Positions 25,291 through 32,956 of a stretch of 32,956 bases of DNA are shown here, piece by piece. Origin of the DNA: an uncultured Clostridia bacterium (lineage in GTDB: Bacteria > Bacillota > Clostridia > Oscillospirales > Ruminococcaceae); assembly GCA_947631575.1 (NCBI GenBank), contig CANRLW010000014.1, positions 1-32,956 on the forward strand. Direction: 5' to 3'. A program made the translations under genes and the position numbers. Every line of letters begins with the position of its first letter. Position 1 is the stretch's first letter. Under the pieces are notes generated by a model, which was not told where the DNA came from, did not search any database, and was given only the letters and a program-made list of their open reading frames with translations.

Positions 25291-27444
25291 ATGAAAAATC
25301 ACTCTACCCCCGCATACCAGGGCGCGGAGCTGTTTTCCGCTCTGGTATTTATCTGCGCAATGAGCGCGGCGCTTATGTATACGATATGCAACAGCGTTGT
25401 CTTTCAGACAACGTGTATAATGACTGCGCTCACTTTCGGAATTTATATGATTTTTTACGCGCTGAGAAAGAAAAAAGCGTATGCGTTTTTTGCGTTTCTG
25501 GCGTGTTTTTTTGTTGTCACTATAATCTTTTCGGTGTTTATACGGCTAAGCCGCGTAAGCCCTGTTGATTTTCTTTTCAGGGCATCGGAATATTACGACG
25601 CGACTATGGCGGCGGCGTTTATCCCTCTTTTCTCGTTTATAATCGGATTTCCGACGGCATATTTCAGCGTTTATATTCCGCGCCCGGCGTTTTTGCTGTT
25701 GCCTGCGTTTATTCCGCTTTTGCTTTCGGCAAAGACTTCAAACGGACTTCCCGCGGGATATGTGGTATTTATGGCGGTAGGATATGCGCTGGTCATACTG
25801 GGCGTTTCGCGTCCCGAATTTCCGAAAGAGAACGTTTATTTTGACGATAAGAAGTCACGGTTTGAGCGTCTGGGCGCTCTGGGAATTTTCGGACTGGTGA
25901 TAGCCGCGGTCATTTACTGCGTTCCGAGAAGTACAGAAACGCCGCTTGGCGATTATCTCGACAACGCGTTTAAAGTCCGCTCGACGTTCTTTGCCGGAAA
26001 CGGTCTTTCAAACTTTACCAACACAAGCAGCGTAAACCACGGCTCAAATGTTCTGTCCGAAAACGTTTTGTTCTATGCGTCTGCGGATAAGCCGATGATA
26101 GTGAGCCGCTGGTTTTTCGACGAATATAATGACGACGGGCACTGGACGGCTCATAAGGATTATACAACGGGCTGGACAAACTGGAGGACATATAAACAAA
26201 ACTTAAACACCGCCGTTCTTTCCTCAAAGCTGCGCGTGGCAGCGGACGTCGGCAAGCTTTCGGAATATGCCGAGCTGCTGAAAACCCTGCCGAAGATCCC
26301 CGAAGAAAACTATTACAATACAAGACTTATGAGGATATACATAGCCGACAAAAGCAACACCCGCGTTGTGATCCACCCGAATATGACCGTAGACGTAAGC
26401 ATTCGCGGCTATGACGACAAAATATATCGGACGCTTATGGACGAGATGTTCACCGACAAAAATTTCGGACAAAACGCGTCCTATACGCTCAGTTATTACG
26501 ACCAGACGCCGAACAAGGCGCTTATTTACCTTTTTGAACAAGTCGACATGGAAGAACTTCTTTCTGCGGCGGAAGAAGAAGGCGTTATCTCCGAAACGGA
26601 AAAAGAGGCGTTTATAAACGAGCGGAATCAAGCGGCGGAATATCGCGAGAAAATTCTTGAAGAGCCCATAAGCCCGAGAATAACAGCGCTTGCAGATGAG
26701 ATAACAGACGGGCTTTCTTCGGACTATGAAAAGGCGCTCGCTATTGAAAAATGGTTTGGCGAGGCAAGATTTGTATACGACCTCGATTTTATTCCGAGGG
26801 AAACGACCGCAGAATATTTCCTCTTTGAGAGCAGGCGCGGCATTTGCACGGACTTTGCCTCGGCGGCGGCTCTGCTTATGAGGGCGGCGGATATCCCGAC
26901 AAGATACGGCGAAGGGTTTGTGCTTGACGCAGATAATTTCAATGAATACGGATATTATGCGGTAAAAGCTGCCGACGCCCATGCATTTGCAATGGGATAT
27001 ATAGAGGGCTATGGGTGGCTCGAAATTGACGGAACAAAATATGCCATAGTAGCAGGCGAGGAAGAAGACAACTCCATAATTCCGTTTATTCTGCTTATTA
27101 TTGCGATAATTCTCGGAACGTTGGCTTTTATTTTCAGAGAAAGGCTGGCGGAAGTTATATTTGCCGTGGGCGTTTGTTTCAGGAGCGACAGAGGAAAAAT
27201 ACGCGCGGTTTATCTGAGGACAAGAAAGCTTGCCTGCAAAATTGCAGATAAAGAACCGAAGAGCACGACTTCCGAAGAAGTGCGCGGCATAATCTCAAAT
27301 TCGCTTATGCTCGGCGCAGAGGCTGAAGAAATAACCTCCTGCGCGGACGCGCTTTTCTATAACGATACCGTAGACCCGCGCGCGGGCAAGCTGTATGCAA
27401 ACTATAGGAAGATCCTGAAAATGAAACGAAAAATGAGGAAGTGA
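25291..27444 (+). CDS. Membrane transglutaminase-like protein (TgpA type)
   Basis: 717 residues. The first ~215 residues hold about six membrane helices. A long extracytoplasmic part follows, ending in a transglutaminase-core domain with Cys519 (GICTDF), His564 (DAHAFAMGY) and Asp580 (WLEID), so the catalytic triad is complete. A further helix lies at about 594-614 (FILLIIAIILGTLAFIF), before a cytoplasmic helical tail. Related TgpA-type proteins usually sit with DUF58 and MoxR ATPase genes. DUF58 follows here after four bases, but MoxR is absent. It starts one base after the methyltransferase stop with no clear ribosome site, so coupling is likely. Confidence 0.88.
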   Translation: MKNHSTPAYQGAELFSALVFICAMSAALMYTICNSVVFQTTCIMTALTFGIYMIFYALRKKKAYAFFAFLACFFVVTIIFSVFIRLSRVSPVDFLFRASEYYDATMAAAFIPLFSFIIGFPTAYFSVYIPRPAFLLLPAFIPLLLSAKTSNGLPAGYVVFMAVGYALVILGVSRPEFPKENVYFDDKKSRFERLGALGIFGLVIAAVIYCVPRSTETPLGDYLDNAFKVRSTFFAGNGLSNFTNTSSVNHGSNVLSENVLFYASADKPMIVSRWFFDEYNDDGHWTAHKDYTTGWTNWRTYKQNLNTAVLSSKLRVAADVGKLSEYAELLKTLPKIPEENYYNTRLMRIYIADKSNTRVVIHPNMTVDVSIRGYDDKIYRTLMDEMFTDKNFGQNASYTLSYYDQTPNKALIYLFEQVDMEELLSAAEEEGVISETEKEAFINERNQAAEYREKILEEPISPRITALADEITDGLSSDYEKALAIEKWFGEARFVYDLDFIPRETTAEYFLFESRRGICTDFASAAALLMRAADIPTRYGEGFVLDADNFNEYGYYAVKAADAHAFAMGYIEGYGWLEIDGTKYAIVAGEEEDNSIIPFILLIIAIILGTLAFIFRERLAEVIFAVGVCFRSDRGKIRAVYLRTRKLACKIADKEPKSTTSEEVRGIISNSLMLGAEAEEITSCADALFYNDTVDPRAGKLYANYRKILKMKRKMRK

Positions 27445-27448
27445 GAAA

Positions 27449-28399
27449 ATGACGCACATCGGGAGCTATATTCAGATATTATTGCTTAGCGCGGTATTTC
27501 TCATTTTCATAAGCGGGGATATCGGTTGGGCGCTTATTTACACGGCGGGAGCGATAATTGTCATATCGGCGGCGCTGCTGTTGTTATCGAAAAAACATTT
27601 TTCCGTAAAGCTCGGTGAGCTTTCAGGAACGGCGAATGTCGGCGAAAAAGTCGAGTTTGAAATAATGCTCAAGAAAACGGGTTTCTGCGTTCTGCCGTAT
27701 ATCGAAATATGCGTTGAAACGGGGAGCAGCATAAGACTAAGAACGTCGCTTGTGTTCAGAAATTCCGCTGTTGTAAAGGGGAGCTTTCGAGTAAACCACA
27801 GCGGGCTTAACAGGATAAAGCTGACGAATGTTACTGTTCGCGACTTTGCGGGACTTTTACAGCTTGATATACCATGCGCCGAGGAAACGCAAAAGGGCGT
27901 ATTGCCGAAGAATGTCGATTATATCGGACCGGAGGTATTTCCGAGCGTTCTGCCCGACGACAGCGGAGATACCGAGGAAGGAACGAGCGTTCTGAGAGGC
28001 GGACTTCCGGGGTATGAACACAGGGAGTATGTCGCGGGAGATCCATTAAGGAGAATTGATTATAAGCTGTCGGCGAAGAAAGATAAGCTGATGATAAGGC
28101 TTGATGAAAGCACGGGGTATTCTTCGACGAACCTTTATATAGAAAAGAACGGACTACCCGGGTGCTGTGACAATGCGTTTGCGCTTGCGGGAAAGCTGGT
28201 AATGCACGGAGGAACGGTCAAAATAACGCATAAAGACGACAGTTTTACGGCGGCAACGCCCGAAACGCTCGTAAAAATGCGGGAGTGGCTGGCGTTCAGA
28301 GAGTTTGCCGCAGACAGTGAAACAGAGTATTCGTTGCCCGAAGATACGAATGTTATTTTTTCGGGGAACGGAGAAGTCAGCGTCAGGATTAAGTACTGA
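27449..28399 (+). CDS. DUF58-domain protein
   Basis: 316 residues with two hydrophobic N-terminal segments (about 7-25 and 27-46). The DUF58 hallmark is HREYVAGDPLRRIDYKLSAKK (about 191-211). DUF58 proteins are partners of MoxR-type AAA ATPases and transglutaminase-like membrane proteins, and are suspected to act in envelope processes. The gene is four bases after the transglutaminase gene and is the last of the purD-led string. The composite hairpin element begins two bases after its stop. Confidence 0.88.
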   Translation: MTHIGSYIQILLLSAVFLIFISGDIGWALIYTAGAIIVISAALLLLSKKHFSVKLGELSGTANVGEKVEFEIMLKKTGFCVLPYIEICVETGSSIRLRTSLVFRNSAVVKGSFRVNHSGLNRIKLTNVTVRDFAGLLQLDIPCAEETQKGVLPKNVDYIGPEVFPSVLPDDSGDTEEGTSVLRGGLPGYEHREYVAGDPLRRIDYKLSAKKDKLMIRLDESTGYSSTNLYIEKNGLPGCCDNAFALAGKLVMHGGTVKITHKDDSFTAATPETLVKMREWLAFREFAADSETEYSLPEDTNVIFSGNGEVSVRIKY

Positions 28400-28401
28400 T
28401 A

Positions 28402-28757
28402 GAGGTTAGAAACTGTTTTGAGCGGCGAACAACGTTTAAAATCAAAACCACCTACGGGCGGCGTCACGAAAGTTTTTTGAAAAGGGAGTCCAGAGGGAAA
28501 AAATTTTTTTCAAAAAATTTTTTCCCTCTGGCAGGGGTGCGGGGGCAGCGCCCCCGCAATCGATTCTTAGCGCTAAAGGGTGCGGGGAAAACAAGAGTTT
28601 TCCCCGCATTGCCGTTTTAAAAACCGTGTTTTTAAAACGGCAATCCTAAAAGAGGTTTTGAGCGTGAAACCGCCTCAGAATTGCACTTACCTTAAAGCGG
28701 GAAAGAAGTTCGTTTAGTTTTTCAACAGTTATAAATGAACGGACAACCTTTCGGCTG
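28402..28757 (-). repeat. Composite hairpin element, copy 2 (inverted)
   Basis: This is the reverse complement of the element at 18728-19112, about 9.3 kb away, again between convergent genes (DUF58 and the carboxypeptidase). Conserved blocks are the 42-nt palindrome (28490-28531), the GCGGGGGC hairpin with loop AGC (28539-28557) and the GCGGGGAAAAC hairpin (28582-28607). The first slot holds a different 17-bp perfect hairpin (28608-28644), and the third slot holds a TTAGCGCTAA palindrome (28567-28576) in place of the longer hairpin of copy 1. A TACTGTACACTG-type block (28758-28800) then abuts the carboxypeptidase stop. Confidence 0.85.
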
Positions 28758-28807
28758 TTACTGAATACTGTACACTGACGCTGTACCCTGTACACAGTCG
28801 AGCTCTA

Positions 28808-29959
28808 TTACATTGAAATAATCTCGCTCAATATTAGCCCCAGACATCGCCCGAAGTCCATTCTCGGTATATCCTCGTTTGCTATGATGTCGGAGCGGAA
28901 AACTGCCGCGCCGTCGAGCGTCACAAGATATTCTCCCAGAAACTGCCCTTTTTCAACGGGAGCCTCGACCTGCTCTACAAACGTGTATTCATATTCGACT
29001 TTGCTTGCGCTGCCTTTTCGGATCACACATTCAACGCCCTGCTGTTCAATTATGGGAACTATCTCCGCTTTTGAGCCGCGCACGACCTTTATAGGCAGAA
29101 GTTTTGAAGTGTCCTGTTCGGGGGTAAATTTCTGATAGTTGTCAAAGCCGTAGTCCAAAAGCTCCTCGCACCTGTCAAAGCGCTCCTCGTCACTGTCGCA
29201 ACCGAGCGCAACCGCTATATACCGCATGTCCTTTCTGTCGGCGCATACAGTAAGACAATATCCCGCGTTATCCGTTGTTCCCGTTTTTCCGCCGACAATA
29301 CCGTTATAATACCTTACGAGCTTGTTTGTGTTTACAAGCTGGGTTTCTCCTCCGCGCAGATAGTCCAGCCATATCAGCCAGTAGCTCCTCAAAACCTCGC
29401 AGTTCATAAGCTCGGCGGTTAATATTGCAATATCCCGCGCAGTCGAATAATGTCCGCTTTCGTCATATCCCACACAGTTTGTATACCGGGTGTTTTTAAG
29501 CCCCAGCTCTTTCGCTCTTTCGTTCATCATTTTCACAAACGCCGCTTCGCTCCCCGCGATATGCTCCGCAAGCGCTATGCATGCGTCATTTGCCGAGCTT
29601 ACAACGACCGCCTCTATAAGCTCCGCCGCGGACATTTCCTCTCCCGCCCTCAGCCAGATTACAGAGCCGTCTGCGTCGGAGGCGTTTACAGAGGCTTTTA
29701 CTTTTTCATCGAGCGACATTTCTCCTCTGTTTATCGATTCTGCCACCAGCAAAAGCGTCATTGTCTTGGTTATGGACGCCATAGGAAGTTTTTTGTCGGG
29801 GTTTTTTGAATAGATGACCTGCCCCGTGTTAGCCTCGAAAAGTATTTCGGATTCCGCGCCGCCGCTTGTTTCGGCATAAGCCGTGCCGCGCGGGATAACG
29901 GTCATGATCATCATAAATGCACAAAGTAAAAAACAAGTCGTTCTTTTTATCTTTTTCAT
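28808..29959 (-). CDS. dacF: D-alanyl-D-alanine carboxypeptidase (PBP5/DacF type)
   Basis: 383 residues from the ATG at 29959, which follows AGAGGTG. An in-frame ATG at 30010 would put extra residues before the signal peptide and is rejected. A Sec signal peptide ends at about GTAYA (29). Active-site motifs are SITK (Ser62, Lys65), SAN (122-124) and KTGT (225-228). A beta-rich C-terminal domain follows, as in PBP5. The enzyme trims the terminal D-Ala from peptidoglycan stem peptides outside the membrane. The last ~20 residues (CLGLILSEIISM) are amphipathic and could anchor the protein. It appears monocistronic; I see no clear -35/-10 pair. Confidence 0.92.
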   Translation of the reverse strand: MKKIKRTTCFLLCAFMMIMTVIPRGTAYAETSGGAESEILFEANTGQVIYSKNPDKKLPMASITKTMTLLLVAESINRGEMSLDEKVKASVNASDADGSVIWLRAGEEMSAAELIEAVVVSSANDACIALAEHIAGSEAAFVKMMNERAKELGLKNTRYTNCVGYDESGHYSTARDIAILTAELMNCEVLRSYWLIWLDYLRGGETQLVNTNKLVRYYNGIVGGKTGTTDNAGYCLTVCADRKDMRYIAVALGCDSDEERFDRCEELLDYGFDNYQKFTPEQDTSKLLPIKVVRGSKAEIVPIIEQQGVECVIRKGSASKVEYEYTFVEQVEAPVEKGQFLGEYLVTLDGAAVFRSDIIANEDIPRMDFGRCLGLILSEIISM

Positions 29960-30491
29960 ATCGCACCTCTTTATAATAAGTATTACAAAATTATTCCCCA
30001 AAAAAATCATCAGCTTGTATAAAAAACCATTTGTTGTTTATTTCAAACGTTATTTGTCTAAATGACGTTATCTCGCCCTGTTGGCAGTTGACAGGAAACA
30101 GGGTACAGTATGCAGTAACAACCAAAAAGCAATTACTTGCCCACGCCCTCACAAGCCCCCAACCAACTCACCCGCCCGATTTGTGCGTTCTCCCTTTTGG
30201 CGTTAAACGCGCTTTCCCTAAAGAACTAACCTCTAGAAGAGCGGGTCGCGGGGACGCAGTCCCCGCGACTTTCCCCTTTCCCCTTCGGGGAAGGGGGCAG
30301 GGGGATAGGGCGAGTGAGCGTTATTTAAAGAAAATAGCGTTTGAAAAGAATAGCCTTTCCGCTATTACTGCATACTGTACCCTGTACCTTGTCAACTGAC
30401 TACAGGGTTAGTTAAGGTTATTGACAGAAATAACGTTCTGAAAAATATTTCCCAAAAATAATTATATACCTTGTCTTAATAATTATACCTC
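29960..30491. repeat. Intergenic modular hairpin repeats, divergent gap
   Basis: No gene. The carboxypeptidase 5' region is followed by TTTCAAACGTTATTTGTC, an inverted TACTGCATACTG-type block (30077-30119), then a GTCGCGGGGAC hairpin with loop GCA (30245-30269), a C-rich hairpin with one mismatch (30272-30298), a GGCGAGTGAGCGTTATTTAAAG block, and a forward TACTGCATACTG block (30364-30400). ORFs that cross this tract are chance. Confidence 0.85.
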
Positions 30492-30520
30492 TTGCAATTA
30501 TCAAATGTTTGTGATATAAT
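30492..30520 (+). promoter_or_regulatory. Promoter of the DUF2339-like gene
   Basis: TTGCAA (30492-30497), 17 nt, TATAAT (30515-30520). The gene starts at 30587 behind AGAAAGGA. Confidence 0.75.
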
Positions 30521-30586
30521 TATTATGGGATAGTTTTTAAGGCTCCCGAAAAACGTTTTTCTACTGTGTTTCAGAAAGGATAATTT

Positions 30587-32566
30587 ATGAACGATCGTAA
30601 CAACCGACAGCAAAATTCGGTTTCAAGCGGCGAAATGTTCGTTGGACTAAATTTGCTAAGTAAAATAGGCGTTATATTTATAATCATAGGAGTTATAGCT
30701 TTTTCCGCGACTTCGGGTTATTATCTGAGCGGCGGGGTAAGAATGACGCTGGTTATTTTTGTCGGCATCATAATGCTTATAGCAGGCGAGATCTTCTACA
30801 GAAAAGGTTCGGTTATATTTGCAAACGCGCTTATTTACGGAGGAGTTGCAGAACTTTATATCTCGGCTCTAATCGGAAAATTCGGCTTTCAGGTATTCGG
30901 CGGCGGAGGCGCGCAGTTTGTGGGACTGTTTGCGGCGGCGGTCAGCTTTTTCCTGGCGAACCGCTATAAGTCTATGCCGCTTACTTTTGTAGCGCTTTTC
31001 TGCGGCATTCTCCCCGCATTTGCAATTGATTCAAACTTTTCGGCTTGTATCTGCCTTTGCTGCCTTATAGCAGAACACGCCGCGGCGGCTGTCACGGCTT
31101 ATAACAGAAACTACAGACCGCTCAATATCGCGGGCGCGGTGCTTATGTGCTATGAGACCCTGATGATCGCTCCTCTGTTTTACGAAACTGTGCGGAATGA
31201 ACTTAAAATACCCGCGGTCATACTGATCCTGTTTATGGTATGCACGGGATTTATTTACACATGCGGCGCGCTTTTAAGCGGCATTCACAGCGACGGAGCG
31301 CTTTCGGCGTCGGAAATTGCCGTTGTAATAACAACGCAGGCTTTTCTGGTTTTCTTTGCAAACGCAAACCTTTATTTCATATTCGGGAAAACCGTTGACC
31401 TTGTCGCAATGATAGTTCTGGCGCTTATCTACCTTGTCTGCGTCATAGGCTTTTCGCTGAGGTTTTCTTCAAAATGCATGGCGTCGAATGTGTTTATAAA
31501 CCTTCTGCTTGTGACGGCGGCGTTTTCAGTTCTTACGCTTTTGACCCGCGAGGCTAATTATTATGCGATACACGGTCTTGCGGCGGCGGTGCTTGTTGTC
31601 GGTGTTCTTATTGAAAGGAATATGCTCAAGATCTGGGGATATGTACTTTTAGGAATAGCAGAATTAGATTTCTTTGTACAGATAGTAGTAAACCGCTATT
31701 ACGAACTTTTTGAACACGAAGTCAACCATCTCGATAATACGATAATGTATATCGTAAATATGGCTCTCTGGCTCGGTATAATGATATTCTACATCATAAG
31801 ACATAATACCGACGGTATAATGTTCAAGATCTTTGCCTGCTTTGCGCTTTTCAACACGGGAGTACTTCTGAGCGTTATTTCCTATAACGATATGTTCCGC
31901 GCTCTTATTGGCACGGGAATGAACAGGGGCTTTGTAACGCTTATAGTGGTGCTTGTGTGCGCATGCTTGTGGCAAATTCTGGGTTTTGCGGCGGGAAAGA
32001 TGAAATACCTCGGAGGGGCAAGTATGCCCGCGTCGCTGTCGTTTTACGGCGTGGGATTGGTGTTCCTCGGAATTGCGAACATAATCCGCTCATCAGCAAA
32101 CAGAAGTGAAATAATGCTCGACGGGCTGTTGATAGCAATAACCATAGCGGTAAATGTTATATCGGTGCTTGCCGTTTTAGACATCACAAAGCAGATAAGC
32201 GAAAAAGCTCCCAAATTTGCAAAAGCAGTCGGACTTGTCGTTTCGCTCTACGGAGTTATGACGCTTACTACTATTCTGGGAACAAACAACTTCGTCAGAT
32301 TTACAAGTTATATCATAAGCATAATTTACATAGTCACCGCGGCGGTCTGGATCTTTGTAGGATTTAAAAAGCTGAATGCCCTGCTAAGACGCTTTGGGCT
32401 GGCTCTGGCGCTGCTGGTTTCGGTAAAGCTGTTCTTGTTCGACTTTATACAAGAGGACGCCATGATAAGAACGGTTTTGTTTATCGGTTTCGGCATTACG
32501 CTCCTCGGAATAGGTCTGGGATATGGAACGGCAGAAGTTAAACTAAGACAAAACAATAAAAAATAG
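30587..32566 (+). CDS. DUF2339-like polytopic membrane protein
   Basis: 659 residues, almost wholly hydrophobic with well over a dozen membrane helices along its length. The N-terminal GLNLLSKIGVIFIIIGVIAF followed by VRMTLVIFVGIIMLIAGE is the DUF2339 pattern (a KxG helix, then a helix ending in Gly-Glu). The typical second-half helices alternate with short polar loops, and the protein ends in a short basic tail (KLRQNNKK). DUF2339 proteins have no settled function. It has its own promoter and no obvious terminator; secD has a separate promoter starting four bases after the stop. Confidence 0.78.
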   Translation: MNDRNNRQQNSVSSGEMFVGLNLLSKIGVIFIIIGVIAFSATSGYYLSGGVRMTLVIFVGIIMLIAGEIFYRKGSVIFANALIYGGVAELYISALIGKFGFQVFGGGGAQFVGLFAAAVSFFLANRYKSMPLTFVALFCGILPAFAIDSNFSACICLCCLIAEHAAAAVTAYNRNYRPLNIAGAVLMCYETLMIAPLFYETVRNELKIPAVILILFMVCTGFIYTCGALLSGIHSDGALSASEIAVVITTQAFLVFFANANLYFIFGKTVDLVAMIVLALIYLVCVIGFSLRFSSKCMASNVFINLLLVTAAFSVLTLLTREANYYAIHGLAAAVLVVGVLIERNMLKIWGYVLLGIAELDFFVQIVVNRYYELFEHEVNHLDNTIMYIVNMALWLGIMIFYIIRHNTDGIMFKIFACFALFNTGVLLSVISYNDMFRALIGTGMNRGFVTLIVVLVCACLWQILGFAAGKMKYLGGASMPASLSFYGVGLVFLGIANIIRSSANRSEIMLDGLLIAITIAVNVISVLAVLDITKQISEKAPKFAKAVGLVVSLYGVMTLTTILGTNNFVRFTSYIISIIYIVTAAVWIFVGFKKLNALLRRFGLALALLVSVKLFLFDFIQEDAMIRTVLFIGFGITLLGIGLGYGTAEVKLRQNNKK

Positions 32567-32569
32567 GTC

Positions 32570-32598
32570 TTGACTATTTTGATGATTTGTGTTATAAT
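32570..32598 (+). promoter_or_regulatory. Consensus promoter for secD
   Basis: TTGACT (32570-32575) and TATAAT (32593-32598) are spaced exactly 17 nt. The secD start at 32781 leaves a leader of about 175 nt. Confidence 0.85.
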
Positions 32599-32622
32599 AA
32601 TATAGCTTGTTTGTTATGTTTG

Positions 32623-32734
32623 AAAAGTTTGCCATTTTTTGGTGGAATTATTAAAGCAAAGCGGCAACTTTTCGCATTACAGCCGGTATAAAAATCAAAT
32701 CACAGGCTTTATAACAGCCTGTATGATCTGTGAT
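32623..32734 (+). promoter_or_regulatory. Structured 5' leader of secD
   Basis: Two candidate stems are visible. AAAAGTTTGCC (32623-32633) pairs with GGCAACTTTT (32663-32672) with a one-base bulge. CAGGCT (32703-32708) pairs with AGCCTG (32716-32721), nested in ATCACA (32699-32704) / TGTGAT (32729-32734). The inner and outer stems share two bases (CA, 32703-32704), so they could compete or stack. It does not match a riboswitch class I recognise. Confidence 0.45.
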
Positions 32735-32780
32735 CAATAATTAAAAGACGTAAAAATTTCTGAAACGGAGTGAATTATAC

Positions 32781-32956
32781 TTGAAAAGCAGGATAACAAA
32801 GCCCGTGTTTTTTATCGTGTTCTTTCTCATTGTTGCTTTTACATTGCTTTCTACAATAGGTATAAAGACCTATTACGGCGATATAAAGACATCGTATGTA
32901 TGGGGAATTGACGATATACGCTGGGGAATAGATATACGCGGAGGCGTAAACGTTAC
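32781..32956 (+). CDS. secD: Protein translocase subunit SecD (5' end, runs off window)
   Basis: The visible 58 codons give a membrane helix (PVFFIVFFLIVAFTLLS, about 8-24) and then WGIDIRGGVNV, the SecD/SecF-type GLDLRGG-like motif near the N-terminus. SecD with SecF uses the proton gradient to help SecYEG complete export. There is no in-frame ATG in the visible part. TTG at 32781 is the likely start: GGAG (32767-32770) is 10 nt upstream and the translation from there begins just before the helix. The 3' end is beyond the window. Confidence 0.85.
   Translation, partial: MKSRITKPVFFIVFFLIVAFTLLSTIGIKTYYGDIKTSYVWGIDDIRWGIDIRGGVNV

Noticed and set aside
30031-30399. 122-residue ORF in the divergent gap
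   Set aside because: It runs across an inverted TACTGCATACTG block, a GC hairpin and a C-rich hairpin; no good ribosome site.

Overview
The window looks like chromosome of a gut-type Clostridia bacterium, probably Oscillospirales/Ruminococcaceae-like. This is an inference from gene content (GH5, GH94, Gram-positive SecD, PBP5-type carboxypeptidase, Ter genes), AGGAGG ribosome sites, near-consensus SigA promoters (TTGACA, 17 nt, TATAAT) and moderate GC. No rRNA, tRNA, transposase, prophage or CRISPR array was seen.

Layout. (1) 1-4.9 kb: rpsT with a terminator, then a long hairpin element, then a rightward cluster of a TPR/Suppressor-of-fused protein, an HD hydrolase, a cytoplasmic GH5 glycosidase and an unknown protein. 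(2) 5.5-13.5 kb: a rightward tellurium/stress-type (Ter) cluster read from a textbook promoter. It holds a TerY-like VWA protein, a PP2C phosphatase, two TerD proteins, a beta-helix/TerD-like fusion with a degraded calcium site, a CitE-like aldolase and a GH3 lipoprotein on a polyserine stalk. The kinase, ATP-grasp, phosphoribosyltransferase, TelA and TerC partners often found with such genes are not in the window. (3) 14.1-15.3 kb: leftward small membrane protein and HAD phosphatase. (4) 15.4-18.7 kb: rightward ABC transporter pair and glmM. (5) 19.1-22.7 kb: leftward operon of GNAT acetyltransferase, GH94 phosphorylase and Sfp-type phosphopantetheinyl transferase. (6) 22.8-28.4 kb: rightward purD, a THUMP methyltransferase, a membrane transglutaminase and DUF58, tightly coupled. 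(7) 28.8-30.0 kb: leftward D-Ala-D-Ala carboxypeptidase. (8) 30.5 kb to end: a DUF2339-like polytopic protein and the 5' end of secD, which starts with TTG behind a structured leader.

The most unusual feature is not a gene. Seven intergenic gaps of about 345-680 bp are filled with a modular repeat family. Short conserved blocks flank slots that hold near-perfect hairpins, often with three-base loops, and the stem sequence in a given slot changes completely between copies while base pairing is kept. Two large composite copies (18.73-19.11 kb and 28.40-28.76 kb, inverted) both sit between convergent genes. A separate 111-nt long hairpin follows rpsT, and a 198-bp inverted repeat lies inside the Ter cluster.
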